DNA from: Massilia eurypsychrophila
GTDB lineage: Bacteria; Pseudomonadota; Gammaproteobacteria; Burkholderiales; Burkholderiaceae_D
Direction: 5' to 3'
NCBI RefSeq assembly: GCF_002760655.1
Contig: NZ_PDOC01000015.1
Location: 62,001-126,000, forward strand
Length of the DNA: 64,000 nt
Shown one piece after another: positions 1 to 9,419 of this stretch. A program made the position numbers and the translations under genes. Below the pieces are notes generated by a model. It was not told the DNA's origin. It did no database searches and was given only the letters and a program-made list of their open reading frames with translations. Numbering within the stretch: the first letter of the stretch is position 1; each line of letters opens with the position of its first letter.

Positions 1-592
1 CACCGACCTGCGCACGGCCAGGAAGCTGTTCGATCTGGAGAAAAAATACCATATCCAGTCGAGCTTCTACTTCCGTCTGTCGACGATGGACATCCGCCTG
101 ATGCGCGAGATCGAAGAGTACGGCAGCGAGGCCAGCTACCACTACGAGGAACTGGCGACCTTTGCCAAGCGCAACAAGATCAAGGACCGCGCCGACATCC
201 AGCGCCGCATGCCGGAGATCCGCGACGAATTCGTCCGCAATTTCGAGTGGATCGAACAGCGCCTGGGCCGCAAGCTGACGACCGTCGCCAGCCACGGCGA
301 CTTCGCCAACCGCCAGCTCAAGCTCAACAACACCGAAGTGCTGGCCGATCAGGCCTTGCGCGCGCGCTGCGGCATCGAATGCGAAACCTACGACCAGATC
401 CTGACCGACCACACCGACATCTATATATCGGACCGTCCGCCGCCGCAGTACTACCATCCGGTGACGCCGATCGATGCGCTGCGGCGCCATCGCCGCATCT
501 ATCTGCTGACCCATCCGCGCCAGTGCGAAACCAACTGGAGCGCCAATACCAAGGACAACCTGCACCGCTTTTATGAAGGCCTGACATGGTAA
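1..592 (+). CDS. Polysaccharide deacetylase-like protein, C-terminal part (cut by window start)
   Basis: The reading frame is open from base 2, so the start lies outside the window; 196 residues are visible. The visible part has the look of the NodB-fold deacetylase-like proteins of surface polysaccharide loci, with an SSFYFRLST strand, then SYHYEELAT, and late strands ending in a YLLTHPRQ stretch. The family removes acyl groups from glycans, but the metal-binding N-terminal motif is not visible, so activity cannot be judged. The stop overlaps the wecB start by 7 bases, which implies translational coupling and a shared glycan pathway. The family call is from sequence style only; a non-catalytic relative is possible. 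Confidence 0.55.
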   Translation, partial: TDLRTARKLFDLEKKYHIQSSFYFRLSTMDIRLMREIEEYGSEASYHYEELATFAKRNKIKDRADIQRRMPEIRDEFVRNFEWIEQRLGRKLTTVASHGDFANRQLKLNNTEVLADQALRARCGIECETYDQILTDHTDIYISDRPPPQYYHPVTPIDALRRHRRIYLLTHPRQCETNWSANTKDNLHRFYEGLTW

Positions 593-1701
593 TGACTCGA
601 AAGAAAATCGTCACCGTCATCGGCGCGCGCCCCCAGTTCATCAAGGCCAGCGCGGTGTCGGCAATCATCGCCGCCTCGGGCGCGCTCGACGAAGTCGTCG
701 TCCATACCGGCCAGCACTTCGACGCCAACATGTCCGACGTGTTCTTCGCCGAACTGGGCATGGCCGCGCCGGCCCACCACTGCGACGTCCACGGCGGCGG
801 CCACGGCGACATGACCGGACGCATGCTGATCGAGATCGAAAAAGTGCTGCTGGCCGAGCGACCGGACGCGGTGATGGTGTACGGCGACACCAATTCAACC
901 TTGGCCGGCGCGCTGGCGGCCATCAAGCTGCATGTTCCGGTCGCCCACGTCGAAGCCGGCATGCGCTCGTTCAACATGGATTCGCCGGAAGAGATCAACC
1001 GCTTGCTGACCGACCGGGTCGCGCAATGGCTGTTCACCCCGAACCAGGCGTCCGGCGCCCACCTGCTGCGCGAAGGCACCGCTCCGGCCAGGATTCACCA
1101 GGTCGGCGACGTGATGTATGACGTTGCGTTGCTGCATGGTTCACGGGTCGGTGCGCAAGGCGGCATGCTGGGACAACTCGGCGCCGCGTTCGGCATCGAG
1201 CCGGGCAAATATGTGCTGGCAACGATCCATCGGGCCGAGAACACCGACCATCCGGCGCGGCTGACGGCCATCGTCGACGCGCTCGCCGCGCTGGCGAAGG
1301 ACATTCCGGTGGTGTTGCCGCTGCACCCGCGCACCCGCGGCGTGCTGGCGCGCGAAGGCAAGCTCGCCGCACTGGAGCGGGCGGTGGTGCTGGTCGAGCC
1401 GCTCGGCTACCTCGACATGGTGCAAATGGAAAAGCACGCCGCGCTGATCGCCACCGATTCCGGCGGGGTGCAGAAGGAAGCCTTCTTCTACCGCGTGCCG
1501 TGCGTGACCTTGCGCGACGAAACCGAGTGGGGCGAACTGGTCGAGGCCGGATGGAACCGGGTGGCGCCGCCGCGGGACGCGACGGACCTGCTCGCTGCCC
1601 TGCGCGCCAGCCTCGGCACCGCCGGCAAGGAGGTGGCGCCGTACGGCGACGGCGAAGCGGCGGCGCGCATCGTGCAACGCCTGGTGGCCGACCTGGCGTG
1701 A
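586..1701 (+). CDS. wecB: UDP-N-acetylglucosamine 2-epimerase, non-hydrolysing
   Basis: A 371-residue cytoplasmic enzyme that interconverts UDP-GlcNAc and UDP-ManNAc, supplying ManNAc-type sugars for surface glycans. It has the usual length and the family hallmarks: VIGARPQFIKA at the N-terminus, MVYGDTNSTLAGALAA, the signature HVEAGMRSFNMDSPEEINR around residues 125-143, ATIHRAENTD near 210, and the UDP-binding TDSGGVQKEAFF near 290. Two starts compete: ATG at 586, overlapping the upstream stop, or ATG at 592. The overlap with the deacetylase-like gene indicates one operon. Which nucleotide-sugar variant is the true substrate cannot be told from sequence. Confidence 0.93.
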   Translation: MVMTRKKIVTVIGARPQFIKASAVSAIIAASGALDEVVVHTGQHFDANMSDVFFAELGMAAPAHHCDVHGGGHGDMTGRMLIEIEKVLLAERPDAVMVYGDTNSTLAGALAAIKLHVPVAHVEAGMRSFNMDSPEEINRLLTDRVAQWLFTPNQASGAHLLREGTAPARIHQVGDVMYDVALLHGSRVGAQGGMLGQLGAAFGIEPGKYVLATIHRAENTDHPARLTAIVDALAALAKDIPVVLPLHPRTRGVLAREGKLAALERAVVLVEPLGYLDMVQMEKHAALIATDSGGVQKEAFFYRVPCVTLRDETEWGELVEAGWNRVAPPRDATDLLAALRASLGTAGKEVAPYGDGEAAARIVQRLVADLA

Positions 1702-1836
1702 CGGGGTCGGCGTTGTGCTATATCAAGCTGCGCCGGCAGCGCGCGGCGGCCCTTATCGGCCATCAAGCGCGCGTCGCACTTTGCAGACTAGCCTGTAAAG
1801 CGGCTTTTTCCCTGAAACAATTTTCCCGGTGCTGAG

Positions 1837-3336
1837 ATGAACACAGACTTCACATTCTGGGGGCACAACTGCTTCCTCGTCGAAACCGACAGCGAGGCCT
1901 TGCTGATCGATCCATGGCTGAACGACAGCGGCGCCTTCTTCGGCAGCTGGCATCAGTGGCCGCCGAACGGCCACCTGCGCGAGGCGGTGCGCAAGCGCTG
2001 CGCCGAAAAATCGCTGCGCATCTACCTGACCCACGAGCACCAGGATCACTTCGACCAGGACACGCTGCGCCTGTTCGCCGGACATCCGGACTGCACCGTG
2101 CATATTCCGGCCTACAAGGACAAGTTCCTGCGCGACGCCCTGCTCGGCCTGCATCTGCGCACCGTCGAAATGGATGAGAGCGCCGAGGCCGGCGCGCAGA
2201 TTCGCTTTCGCCTGTTCATTGACGACAGCGGCATCAACCACGACAGCGCCATTTTCGTCCGTGCGCCGGATTTCACTTTCTTCAACCAGAACGACTGCAA
2301 GCTGTTCGACCGCATGCCGATGCTGCACAAAGCGCTGGGCCAGGTCGACTATTACAGCGTGCAGTTCTCCGGCGCCAACTGGCACCCGGCCTGCTTCGAC
2401 CTGCCAGAGGAGCAACGGCGCCAGCTGGCCCGCAAGAAGGTGCTCAGCAAGCTGCGCAATGTGCTCGGCGGCATCAAGACACTGGCGCCGCGCTTTTTCA
2501 TTCCCGCCGCCGGCCCGGCCTTCTTTCCCTTCCTCGACCCGGCATTAAATAGCGGCGTCGGCAACATCTTCGTGCACCAGGACGAACTCGACAAATACCT
2601 GGTGCAAAACGGCATCCACAACACGCTGTACCTGCGCCCCGGCGAACGGGTCGGCGAGGATACATCGCACGCGCCAGTGACCTGCCCGACCGCCGACCAG
2701 CTCAGGCTGTACCGGGCATCGCACCGGAATAGCTGGGACGAAATCGACGACACGTTTGCGAAAGAGCGCTTCGAGCAGGTCTTGCAGCGCCGTCTGGCCG
2801 CCATCAAGTCGATCGCCCTGCCCGCCGGCACGCCGACACTCGCCTTCAACTGGGGGCCGGGGGACGATGACTGGCTGCAGGTCGACCTGGCGGCCAACGC
2901 CATCGTGCACGCGCCAACGCCACCGGCGCCATGCGAGATCGTCAAGGCAAGCACCAAGTATTTTTCGCTGATGTGCGGCAACGAGCGCTGGCAGGATATC
3001 GCCCTGAGCCTGCAGGCCAGCGTGCAGCGCATTCCCGACGTCTACAACACGATCGCCAACATCTTCCTGTTTGCCGACGAATCGAACCTGGCCGAGTCGC
3101 TGGTGCAGAACCTGAACCTGCCGACCGAGCGCATCGCCATCGCCCACCAGGGCCAGCGCTACGAGATCAACCGTTATTGCCCGCACCAGGGCGGCGACCT
3201 GGCCTACGCCAGCATCGACGACGACATGAACGTGGTCTGTCCGCGCCATAGCTGGCGCTTCGACCTCGGCTGCGAAGGCATGTGCAAGACATCCGGCATG
3301 AGCATCAACGCGGTCCGGCTCGACAAGACGGACTGA
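1837..3336 (+). CDS. Metallo-beta-lactamase fold / Rieske [2Fe-2S] fusion protein
   Basis: A 499-residue protein with two recognisable ends. The N-terminal part is a UlaG-like metallo-beta-lactamase domain: strand FTFWGHNCFLVET, then THEHQDHF at residues 65-72 giving the HxHxDH metal site (H66, H68, D70, H71). The last about 55 residues hold a complete Rieske motif pair, CPH (about 448-450) and CPRH about 20 residues later, which binds a 2Fe-2S cluster. Animal and bacterial CMP-N-acetylneuraminate hydroxylases combine the same two folds, in the order Rieske then lactamase; here the order is reversed. Position next to wecB suggests a redox modification of an amino sugar or nucleotide sugar. 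That function is inference. Confidence 0.8.
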   Translation: MNTDFTFWGHNCFLVETDSEALLIDPWLNDSGAFFGSWHQWPPNGHLREAVRKRCAEKSLRIYLTHEHQDHFDQDTLRLFAGHPDCTVHIPAYKDKFLRDALLGLHLRTVEMDESAEAGAQIRFRLFIDDSGINHDSAIFVRAPDFTFFNQNDCKLFDRMPMLHKALGQVDYYSVQFSGANWHPACFDLPEEQRRQLARKKVLSKLRNVLGGIKTLAPRFFIPAAGPAFFPFLDPALNSGVGNIFVHQDELDKYLVQNGIHNTLYLRPGERVGEDTSHAPVTCPTADQLRLYRASHRNSWDEIDDTFAKERFEQVLQRRLAAIKSIALPAGTPTLAFNWGPGDDDWLQVDLAANAIVHAPTPPAPCEIVKASTKYFSLMCGNERWQDIALSLQASVQRIPDVYNTIANIFLFADESNLAESLVQNLNLPTERIAIAHQGQRYEINRYCPHQGGDLAYASIDDDMNVVCPRHSWRFDLGCEGMCKTSGMSINAVRLDKTD

Positions 3337-3360
3337 GCACGCCAGCCTGGCCCAGGAGCG

Positions 3361-4071
3361 TTACCCGGGCTTCCTGGCCATCAAGAGGAAATGCGAGCGC
3401 AGCGGCGGCAGCATTGCCGCCAGCAACTCTGTGGCCAGATACGGCGCGCCCGCCAGGCGCCGCGCAATCGGCGGCGCCAGCAGCAAAGTGCGGTAGTGGG
3501 TCTGCTGCGCCGGCCAGTAGTCGCGCAGCTCGTGGTGCGTCACCTTGCGCACGTTCGGGTTGCGCGGGTTGTTATAGCGAAAATCGAACACCATGCACCA
3601 GCCACCCGGCTTGACCGCGCGCCACATGTCGGCCGCCAGGCCGCGCCGCAGTTGCGGGTCGAGGATCGACGAAAACACCGTCTCCGCCGTCGCCAGGTCG
3701 AGGCTGCCCGGCGCGGCGCAGTCAAGCCCGCCCAGGTGCCATTCGACGCCGGCGGCGGTGTGGCGGCGCGCATGGTCGAGCCGGTCCTGCAGGAATTCTG
3801 TGCCGGTCAGCTTGGCCGGGTCGGCGCCCCAGGCAATCAGCTGGCGCAGGAAGGCGCCGGTGCCGCAGCCGACGTCGAGGATGCGCGCGCTCGACAGATC
3901 GGTGCCGAGCGCGCCGGCCAGCAGCGGCGCCAGCGTGCGCGAGCGTGCCGCCAGCTGCTGCAGGATTTCCGGCCGGTGCCACGCATACTGGGTCTTCGCC
4001 GCGCCGGCGGTCCACCGCTGATAGACGCTGCGGATTCGTTCCTGCTCGACTTGGTGTTTGCTCGCTTCCAT
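3361..4071 (-). CDS. Class I SAM-dependent methyltransferase
   Basis: A 236-residue cytoplasmic protein with the Rossmann-fold methyltransferase core: motif I ILDVGCGTGAFLRQL near residues 63-77, then an acidic loop TGTEFLQDRLDHAR that would hold the ribose of S-adenosylmethionine, and a later SLDLATAETVFSSI strand. The methyl acceptor is unknown. It is the last gene of a four-gene minus-strand run (flippase, glycosyltransferase, polymerase, this gene), 23 bases after its neighbour, so O- or N-methylation of a sugar in the polysaccharide repeat is the natural guess. It faces the lactamase/Rieske gene with only a 24-base gap. Confidence 0.8.
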   Translation of the reverse strand: MEASKHQVEQERIRSVYQRWTAGAAKTQYAWHRPEILQQLAARSRTLAPLLAGALGTDLSSARILDVGCGTGAFLRQLIAWGADPAKLTGTEFLQDRLDHARRHTAAGVEWHLGGLDCAAPGSLDLATAETVFSSILDPQLRRGLAADMWRAVKPGGWCMVFDFRYNNPRNPNVRKVTHHELRDYWPAQQTHYRTLLLAPPIARRLAGAPYLATELLAAMLPPLRSHFLLMARKPG

Positions 4072-4094
4072 GCATGATCCCTGGAGAAGTGGTG

Positions 4095-5297
4095 TTACCT
4101 GGCCAGCCCGGCAAACTTGAGCTGCCCGCTATCGCGGTGCGCCGTTTTCGGCGCCTTGGCATTCTTGATCGCGGTGGCCGAGAACAGGATGAATATCCAG
4201 ATCGGCGCCTCGTAGAAAAAGATCTTTTCGTTCAGCGGAATCAGGAACAGCAGCACCGACAGCACCACGCCATTGAGCGACAGCGCCCGAAACGCCATCA
4301 AGGCGAGTGCGCAAGTGACGACGATTCCGCCGCGCGAGACCAGGTTGAAGGCGACGCCGATATCCTGGTAGTAGCAGCGCACGCACGGATCGGCGCCGAA
4401 ACCGACGCCGATGAATTTCTCTTCCAGCGTGGTGGCCATATACGCGGCGACGCCTTCCATCCGGTGCGACAGGCTGCCGTCGTCGCGTTCGAGGAAGCGG
4501 CTCTCGAGGTGGGTGATGAAGCCGGAGAAAAACAGGTACAGGGCGATGGCGCAGACAAGCACGATGATGTGCGACGGGCGAATCCGCTGGCGCCACAGGA
4601 ACGCCATCATGGCGATCAGCACCGGCACGAAATACACCGACGAGCCGGAGTTGGTCAGAAAAATCGACAGCACCGCAACGAACGCGGTCCACATCACCCG
4701 CTTGCTGAAATCGGACGACACGATCAGGATCGCGACCAGGCAACCGATGTAATTGGCGTAGGTACCCGGCTCGATCTGCAAGCCGGAGAAGCGCGCGATA
4801 TTCAGAAAGTCTTCGGCAAAGCGGCTGTGCGAGCCGAATATCGCTTTGTGGAAGTCGTAAATGCCGAAGCCGAGGACGTAGAACAGCGCCGCCTGCAAGA
4901 TGATGAAAAAGGCGTGAATGATCAGCACCGTCGACAGGGCCGACTCGAACTGGGGCTTCCACGACAGGCTCGCCTCGTGCAGCAGGATCGCCAGGCCGAT
5001 GTGCGCGGCAATCAGGAAGATGAACTGGCCGGGCACCGGCCGCATGACCATCGAGTGGAACAGGATGGCGCACAGCGCCAGCAGCGCCAGCACCGAGGAC
5101 GTCCTCAGCCTGAAGCGCCGGATGAATACCAGTGGCGCCACCAGCATGATCGACACTGCCGCCACCAGGTACTTCGGCACCATCGAATTGACGCCGCCGG
5201 ATGTCTGCTCGAACGGGGTGAACAGCAGGAACAAGGCTGCCGAGAACGCCATGAAGGCATAGCGCGTTCCGCTCCGGCTCGGGCGGCGTTCAGTCAT
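4095..5297 (-). CDS. Wzy/EpsG-like O-antigen polymerase or ligase, polytopic membrane protein
   Basis: The open frame runs further upstream, but the ATG at 5297 overlaps the preceding glycosyltransferase stop in an ATGA and opens a 400-residue protein (MTERRPSRSG) that becomes hydrophobic at once, so I use it. About ten to eleven membrane segments alternate with short loops, and there is one longer loop in the second half (around GFITHLESRFLERDDGS) as in Wzy and WaaL-type proteins. These act at the periplasmic face, joining lipid-linked repeat units or transferring them. The class has little sequence conservation, so polymerase versus ligase cannot be decided here. Confidence 0.7.
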   Translation of the reverse strand: MTERRPSRSGTRYAFMAFSAALFLLFTPFEQTSGGVNSMVPKYLVAAVSIMLVAPLVFIRRFRLRTSSVLALLALCAILFHSMVMRPVPGQFIFLIAAHIGLAILLHEASLSWKPQFESALSTVLIIHAFFIILQAALFYVLGFGIYDFHKAIFGSHSRFAEDFLNIARFSGLQIEPGTYANYIGCLVAILIVSSDFSKRVMWTAFVAVLSIFLTNSGSSVYFVPVLIAMMAFLWRQRIRPSHIIVLVCAIALYLFFSGFITHLESRFLERDDGSLSHRMEGVAAYMATTLEEKFIGVGFGADPCVRCYYQDIGVAFNLVSRGGIVVTCALALMAFRALSLNGVVLSVLLFLIPLNEKIFFYEAPIWIFILFSATAIKNAKAPKTAHRDSGQLKFAGLAR

Positions 5298-6547
5298 GGC
5301 CGCGGCTCCAGCAGCTGCAGCAGTCGGCGCCCGAAGGCATTGTAGTTCGCGCGTGCATTGAAGTTCTCCTCCCATTGCGAGCGGGCGCTGTGGCGGCACG
5401 ACAGCGCCGCCGCCCGGTCGCGGAAACGCAGGATCGCCGCGGCGATGGTGGCAATGTCGGCGTCGGCGGCAATCAGCACCCCGTTGCCGGCGTTGACGAT
5501 CTCGCTGGTGCCGCCGACATCGGTGGCCACCATCGGGATGCTGACCGCGGAGGCTTCCATCAGGCTGACCGGAATGCCTTCGCAATCGCTGACGTTGACG
5601 ACGACGTCGAACTGTTCGTTGCGGTACAGCTCGGCCAGCTCGTCCTGCGTCAGGTAGCCCTTGAAGACGACGGTGGCGCGGCCGTGCAGGCTGCGCTCGA
5701 CGTAGGCGCGCAGCTGGTCGTACAGCTCGCCGTCGCCGACATGGGTCCAGCGGATCGCCAGGCCGGCATCGCGCTCGAGCAGCCAGGCGATCGCATCGGC
5801 GATCAGCTGCAGGCGCTTGCCGGCCACCACGAACGAGCACGATACGATCGACAGCGCGCCGCCGGCCGGCTGCCGGTTCAGGTAACCGGGGTCGCGCACG
5901 CCCAGCCGCGCCAGGTGAAATTTTCCTTGCATCGCCGGGTATTTGTGGGCGAGGAATTCTTTACCGTGCGCCGAGATGCAGAAAACGTCGTCGACGCCGG
6001 TGGCGATGCCGTCCTGCAGCCCGACATAGCCGCCGGCGCGGCGGTCCTCGTACAGGTCGCCGCCGTGGGCGCGCGAGACGATGCGCATGCGCGAGCCGGA
6101 TTCCTTGCGGTAGCCGATCGCGCCCATGATCTCCGGCACGATCCAGTAAAAATACACCATGTCGAAGTCTTTTTGGTGCCTGGCGACCTGCCCTTTCAGG
6201 AACAGTTCGAACAGCCTGGCGCGGTACAGGCAGCGCACCAGTTCCTTCAGGTTGATGAACTTGTGGTCGCGACCGGCGATGTGCAGCACGTCATGCACCC
6301 AGTTGTATTTCCAAAGCGCCACCGCCAGCGAGCTGACCAGGTGAAACTTGCGAAACAGGCCCCAGCGCTTGTTGGCGTAGTCGAGGTTGACGGGCTGCGC
6401 CATGGGACGCGGCGCGCTGGCGGGCGTAAACGAGCAAGGAACGACTTCGACTTCATCAAAAAAGGCGGAAACATGCTCCAGCTCGGCCTTGACGAAGGAC
6501 TCGCCATGGCCGTACGGATAGGCAGCGGTGACCATCAGCAATTTCAT
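5294..6547 (-). CDS. Glycosyltransferase, GT4-type
   Basis: The protein starts at ATG 6547, overlapping the flippase stop in an ATGA; 417 residues. N-terminal MKLLMVTAAYPYGHGE is the first Rossmann strand of a GT-B enzyme with its glycine-rich turn. The C-terminal half carries WTHVGDGELYDQL and the donor-binding EGIPVSLMEASAVSIPMVATD, matching the GT4 E-x7-E pattern, then GGTSEIVNAGNGVL. It is expected to add a sugar from a nucleotide donor to the growing lipid-linked oligosaccharide at the inner face of the membrane. Overlaps of four bases on both sides show tight coupling with the flippase and polymerase genes. Donor and acceptor are unknown. Confidence 0.85.
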   Translation of the reverse strand: MKLLMVTAAYPYGHGESFVKAELEHVSAFFDEVEVVPCSFTPASAPRPMAQPVNLDYANKRWGLFRKFHLVSSLAVALWKYNWVHDVLHIAGRDHKFINLKELVRCLYRARLFELFLKGQVARHQKDFDMVYFYWIVPEIMGAIGYRKESGSRMRIVSRAHGGDLYEDRRAGGYVGLQDGIATGVDDVFCISAHGKEFLAHKYPAMQGKFHLARLGVRDPGYLNRQPAGGALSIVSCSFVVAGKRLQLIADAIAWLLERDAGLAIRWTHVGDGELYDQLRAYVERSLHGRATVVFKGYLTQDELAELYRNEQFDVVVNVSDCEGIPVSLMEASAVSIPMVATDVGGTSEIVNAGNGVLIAADADIATIAAAILRFRDRAAALSCRHSARSQWEENFNARANYNAFGRRLLQLLEPRP

Positions 6548-7863
6548 CGCTTCGTTTTCTCGCTCGCTGCCGCCAGTTTTTCGGCCATGATTTTCCTGTA
6601 GCAGATCACCGTGAACAGCGCCGTGGTCGAAAACGCCAGGGTCGACGCCAATGCCGCGCCATTCGCCCCCATCCGCGGAATGGCGACGACGCAGCCGGCG
6701 ACATTGATCGCCAGGCAAATCAGCGCGCCCTGGATATTGATCTTCTGGTAACCCATGCCGGCTAGCGAATTGGCCATCACGCTCATGTAGCTCCAGACGA
6801 CGATGCCAGGCAGCAGAATCAGGAACGGCACGACGCTGCCCTGGTAGGCCGCGCCGAAGATCCAAGGAATGGCGAACGGCGCCAGCGCCGCCGCCACGCA
6901 GGCGCCGGCCAGGGTCACCTGGAATACCGTGCGGGCGATCCTGCGAATCATTTTGTGCAGTTCGGCCGGCGCCCGGCTGTGCGCTGCCGATTCGGGAAAC
7001 ACGATCGTCGCGGCGGCGCTGGAAATGAGCCACAGCACTTCGGCCAGCTGGATCGATACCGCGTATTTGCCGGTGACGGCGGCGCCCAGCATATAGCTGA
7101 CGAGATAAAGGGCGATGCGGTAATTGAGGAACGTGACGACGTTGCTGATATGCGCCCGCAAACCGTATTTGATGGCGCCGGCGAAGTTGTACGTTTTACT
7201 TGCGGCGCTGGCGCCGAACCGGCGGATCTTCGCTTCGCTCAACAGCCACAATGAACCCTGGCTGAGGATATAGCACGACATCACCGCCAGCACCGATACC
7301 GCGTCGGCCGCATACAGCGCGATGACGGCGGCGCAAAAGACGAACGGCTGGATCAGCAACGTTTTGTTATACACCTGGTAGTCGCGGTTTCCTTGTATGA
7401 GCGAGGACGACCAGGCCGCCAGCAGCATCAGCGGAAACAGCACGCTGGCATACAGCGCCGCACTTTTGGCAATCCCGGGCAGGTACTTGGCGATAGTCGT
7501 CTCGCTGCTGATCGAGATGACAATGACGACGGCAATCCACAGCGACAGCGCCAGGATCCAGTTAGCGGCGCGCATGCGGCGCAGATTACCCGCGCCGCTG
7601 CTCAAGTGATAAACATGGCTCGGCCCGAGGCCGAAGTTGAGAAACGCGTACAGCGATTGCGGCAGCAGCAGCGCGGTGGCAAGCACGCCGTTCTGGTGCG
7701 GTCCCAATTGGCGCGTGGTGATCCACATGGCGATGAAATACAAACCGCTGGCGAGCACCTGCCGAATGACGGTGGAGCCGATTGCCACCGACAGATTGAG
7801 TCGTAGATCCGGGGTGCGGCCAAGCGAAAGCGATGCAAACAGATTTTTCATGTGTGTGAACAT
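6544..7863 (-). CDS. Wzx-like oligosaccharide flippase (MOP superfamily)
   Basis: A 439-residue integral membrane protein with about twelve hydrophobic segments and the open N-terminal amphipathic helix usual for polysaccharide flippases (around LNLSVAIGSTVIRQVL). It would move undecaprenyl-diphosphate-linked repeat units from the cytoplasmic to the periplasmic side. It is the first gene of the minus-strand operon, followed with ATGA overlap by a glycosyltransferase. ATG at 7863 is preceded by AGAAAG; an internal ATG at 7851 is possible but has no Shine-Dalgarno. The gene is divergent from the first beta-helix gene, so promoters for both should lie in 7864-8101. Confidence 0.82.
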   Translation of the reverse strand: MFTHMKNLFASLSLGRTPDLRLNLSVAIGSTVIRQVLASGLYFIAMWITTRQLGPHQNGVLATALLLPQSLYAFLNFGLGPSHVYHLSSGAGNLRRMRAANWILALSLWIAVVIVISISSETTIAKYLPGIAKSAALYASVLFPLMLLAAWSSSLIQGNRDYQVYNKTLLIQPFVFCAAVIALYAADAVSVLAVMSCYILSQGSLWLLSEAKIRRFGASAASKTYNFAGAIKYGLRAHISNVVTFLNYRIALYLVSYMLGAAVTGKYAVSIQLAEVLWLISSAAATIVFPESAAHSRAPAELHKMIRRIARTVFQVTLAGACVAAALAPFAIPWIFGAAYQGSVVPFLILLPGIVVWSYMSVMANSLAGMGYQKINIQGALICLAINVAGCVVAIPRMGANGAALASTLAFSTTALFTVICYRKIMAEKLAAASEKTKR

Positions 7864-8101
7864 TAATACGGTCTTTCTGATTTTTGCGCCGCAACGAGCA
7901 CACGTGATCGATTATGAAAGTTGCCGCCCTTGTCGAGCCTGACAATTATCAAGATAGGCAAATCACTTTCGCGCCGGCCGTGGCAGATCGCACGCGAGCG
8001 CGGGACGACGAGGCGCAAACGGCGGCGCGGTGGCTTCTTGTACGATGGCGCAGCGGGCCCGCTGCGGGCGACCCGCCCAGACACCGACGACGGGAGTACT
8101 T

Positions 8102-9214
8102 GTGCATAGACTGTTGCGCCTCACCGTAATGCTTGCGATTGCAGCGGCCGGCGCCAGCCGCGCTTCATCGACTGCGACGCTGTTGTTTGTCGCCACCACT
8201 GGCCAGGACAGCAACCCCGGCACCGCGGAACTGCCGTTTCGCACCATCGGGCGCGCCGCCAGCGTGGCCCGGGCCGGCACCACCGTGCTGATCGCGCCCG
8301 GCCTGTACCGCGAAAACGTCAAGACCACCGCGCACGGCAGCAAGGCGGCGCGGATCCGCTACGTATCGAACGGCAAATGGCAGGCGCGGGTGATCGGCCG
8401 CGGCACCGAAGCGATGTGGACCAATCGCGGCAACCATACCGATATTGTCGGCTTCGACATCAGCGGCAGCGGCCGGATCGGCATCCTGAACTACGCGTCG
8501 TACACCCTGGTGGCCGGCAACCATGTGCATGACCTGGCCGTGTCGGGCGGCTGCACCGGCAGCGGCGGCGCCGGCATCACCAACGCCAACTACGGCGCAT
8601 CGGACGGCGACATCATCGGCAACGTCGTCCACGATATCGGCGTGCCGGGCAAATGCGCCGGCGTGCAGGGCATCTATTCGTCGAACCTGCGTGGCCGCAT
8701 CTACAACAACATCGTCTACCGCGCCTCCGCGTTCGGCATTCACTTGTGGCATGCGGCCAACAACGTGACGATCGCAAACAACACCGTGTTCGCCAACGGC
8801 GCCGGCAACGTCGGCGGCGGCATCGTCATCGGCGCCGGCGACAGTCCCGGCGGCGTGGTGCTTGACAACACCAAGGTGGTCAACAACATCGTCTTCAATA
8901 ACCCCGCCGCGGCAATCAAGGAATACTGTTATGCCGGCGAGAACTGCACCGGTGCGCGCAACACCATCGCCAACAACCTGGTCTACGGCAATGGCAGCGC
9001 GATATCGCTGCGGCGCGGCACGGACGCCGGCACCATCGTGGCCGACCCGCAATTCGTCGACTTCCGGCCCGACGGCAGCGGCGACTATCGCCTGAAAGAA
9101 ACTTCGCCAGCGGTCAACAGCGCGCTGGCGAGCATGGCGCCGGCCACCGATATCGATAACGTCGCGCGCCCGCGCGGCGGCGCGCCCGATATCGGCGCCT
9201 ACGAAAACTTCTAG
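8102..9214 (+). CDS. Secreted right-handed beta-helix protein with choice-of-anchor-Q-type end (first of four)
   Basis: I place the start at GTG 8102, five bases after GGGAG, rather than at an upstream ATG (8030). This gives 370 residues beginning with a basic, then hydrophobic signal peptide ending near AAAGASRA. One beta-helix unit follows: LLFVATTGQDSNPGT, PFRTIGRAA, then repeated short strands with NNIVYR, ANNTVFANG and ANNLVYGNG turns, closing with RPRGGAPDIGAYENF, the ending I associate with choice-of-anchor Q domains. Unlike the next three proteins, no lipobox cysteine is evident. Beta-helix proteins of this class often bind, cut or epimerise polysaccharides; catalytic residues cannot be assigned. 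A perfect 6-bp hairpin (9245-9260) lies downstream without a T-run. Confidence 0.8.
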   Translation: MHRLLRLTVMLAIAAAGASRASSTATLLFVATTGQDSNPGTAELPFRTIGRAASVARAGTTVLIAPGLYRENVKTTAHGSKAARIRYVSNGKWQARVIGRGTEAMWTNRGNHTDIVGFDISGSGRIGILNYASYTLVAGNHVHDLAVSGGCTGSGGAGITNANYGASDGDIIGNVVHDIGVPGKCAGVQGIYSSNLRGRIYNNIVYRASAFGIHLWHAANNVTIANNTVFANGAGNVGGGIVIGAGDSPGGVVLDNTKVVNNIVFNNPAAAIKEYCYAGENCTGARNTIANNLVYGNGSAISLRRGTDAGTIVADPQFVDFRPDGSGDYRLKETSPAVNSALASMAPATDIDNVARPRGGAPDIGAYENF

Positions 9215-9318
9215 CCCGGCCCTCCTTCTCCTATCCACGCCGGCACCGCTTTCGAGCGGTCCGCCGGCTGCGTCCGCACGCCTGTCCAGCGTTTCCCATT
9301 GCCCAGTGTTTTTGCGCA

Positions 9319-9419
9319 TTTGATACGGCGTAGAAATTTATCCGCAAAAACGTTGAACTTAGGAAGTTTCCTCCCCTCAAAGCTTACTCATTCTCTTCGT
9401 GATGTTAGGAAATTCTTAG
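9319..9419 (+). promoter_or_regulatory. Conserved leader before second beta-helix gene, copy A
   Basis: About 100 bases immediately upstream of ATG 9420 match, over almost their whole length, the 100 bases before ATG 13760. Both contain the ten-base motif GGAAGTTTCC (9362-9371 here), and a second, imperfect copy GGAAATTCTT (9408-9417) lies over the Shine-Dalgarno position. Conservation of non-coding sequence suggests a shared promoter/operator or 5' UTR element, copied along with the gene. No consensus sigma-70 promoter can be named with confidence. Confidence 0.55.

Noticed and set aside
8030-8101. ATG start for the first beta-helix gene at 8030
   Set aside because: It adds a hydrophilic stretch before the signal peptide, while GTG 8102 has GGGAG at five bases and begins the signal peptide directly.
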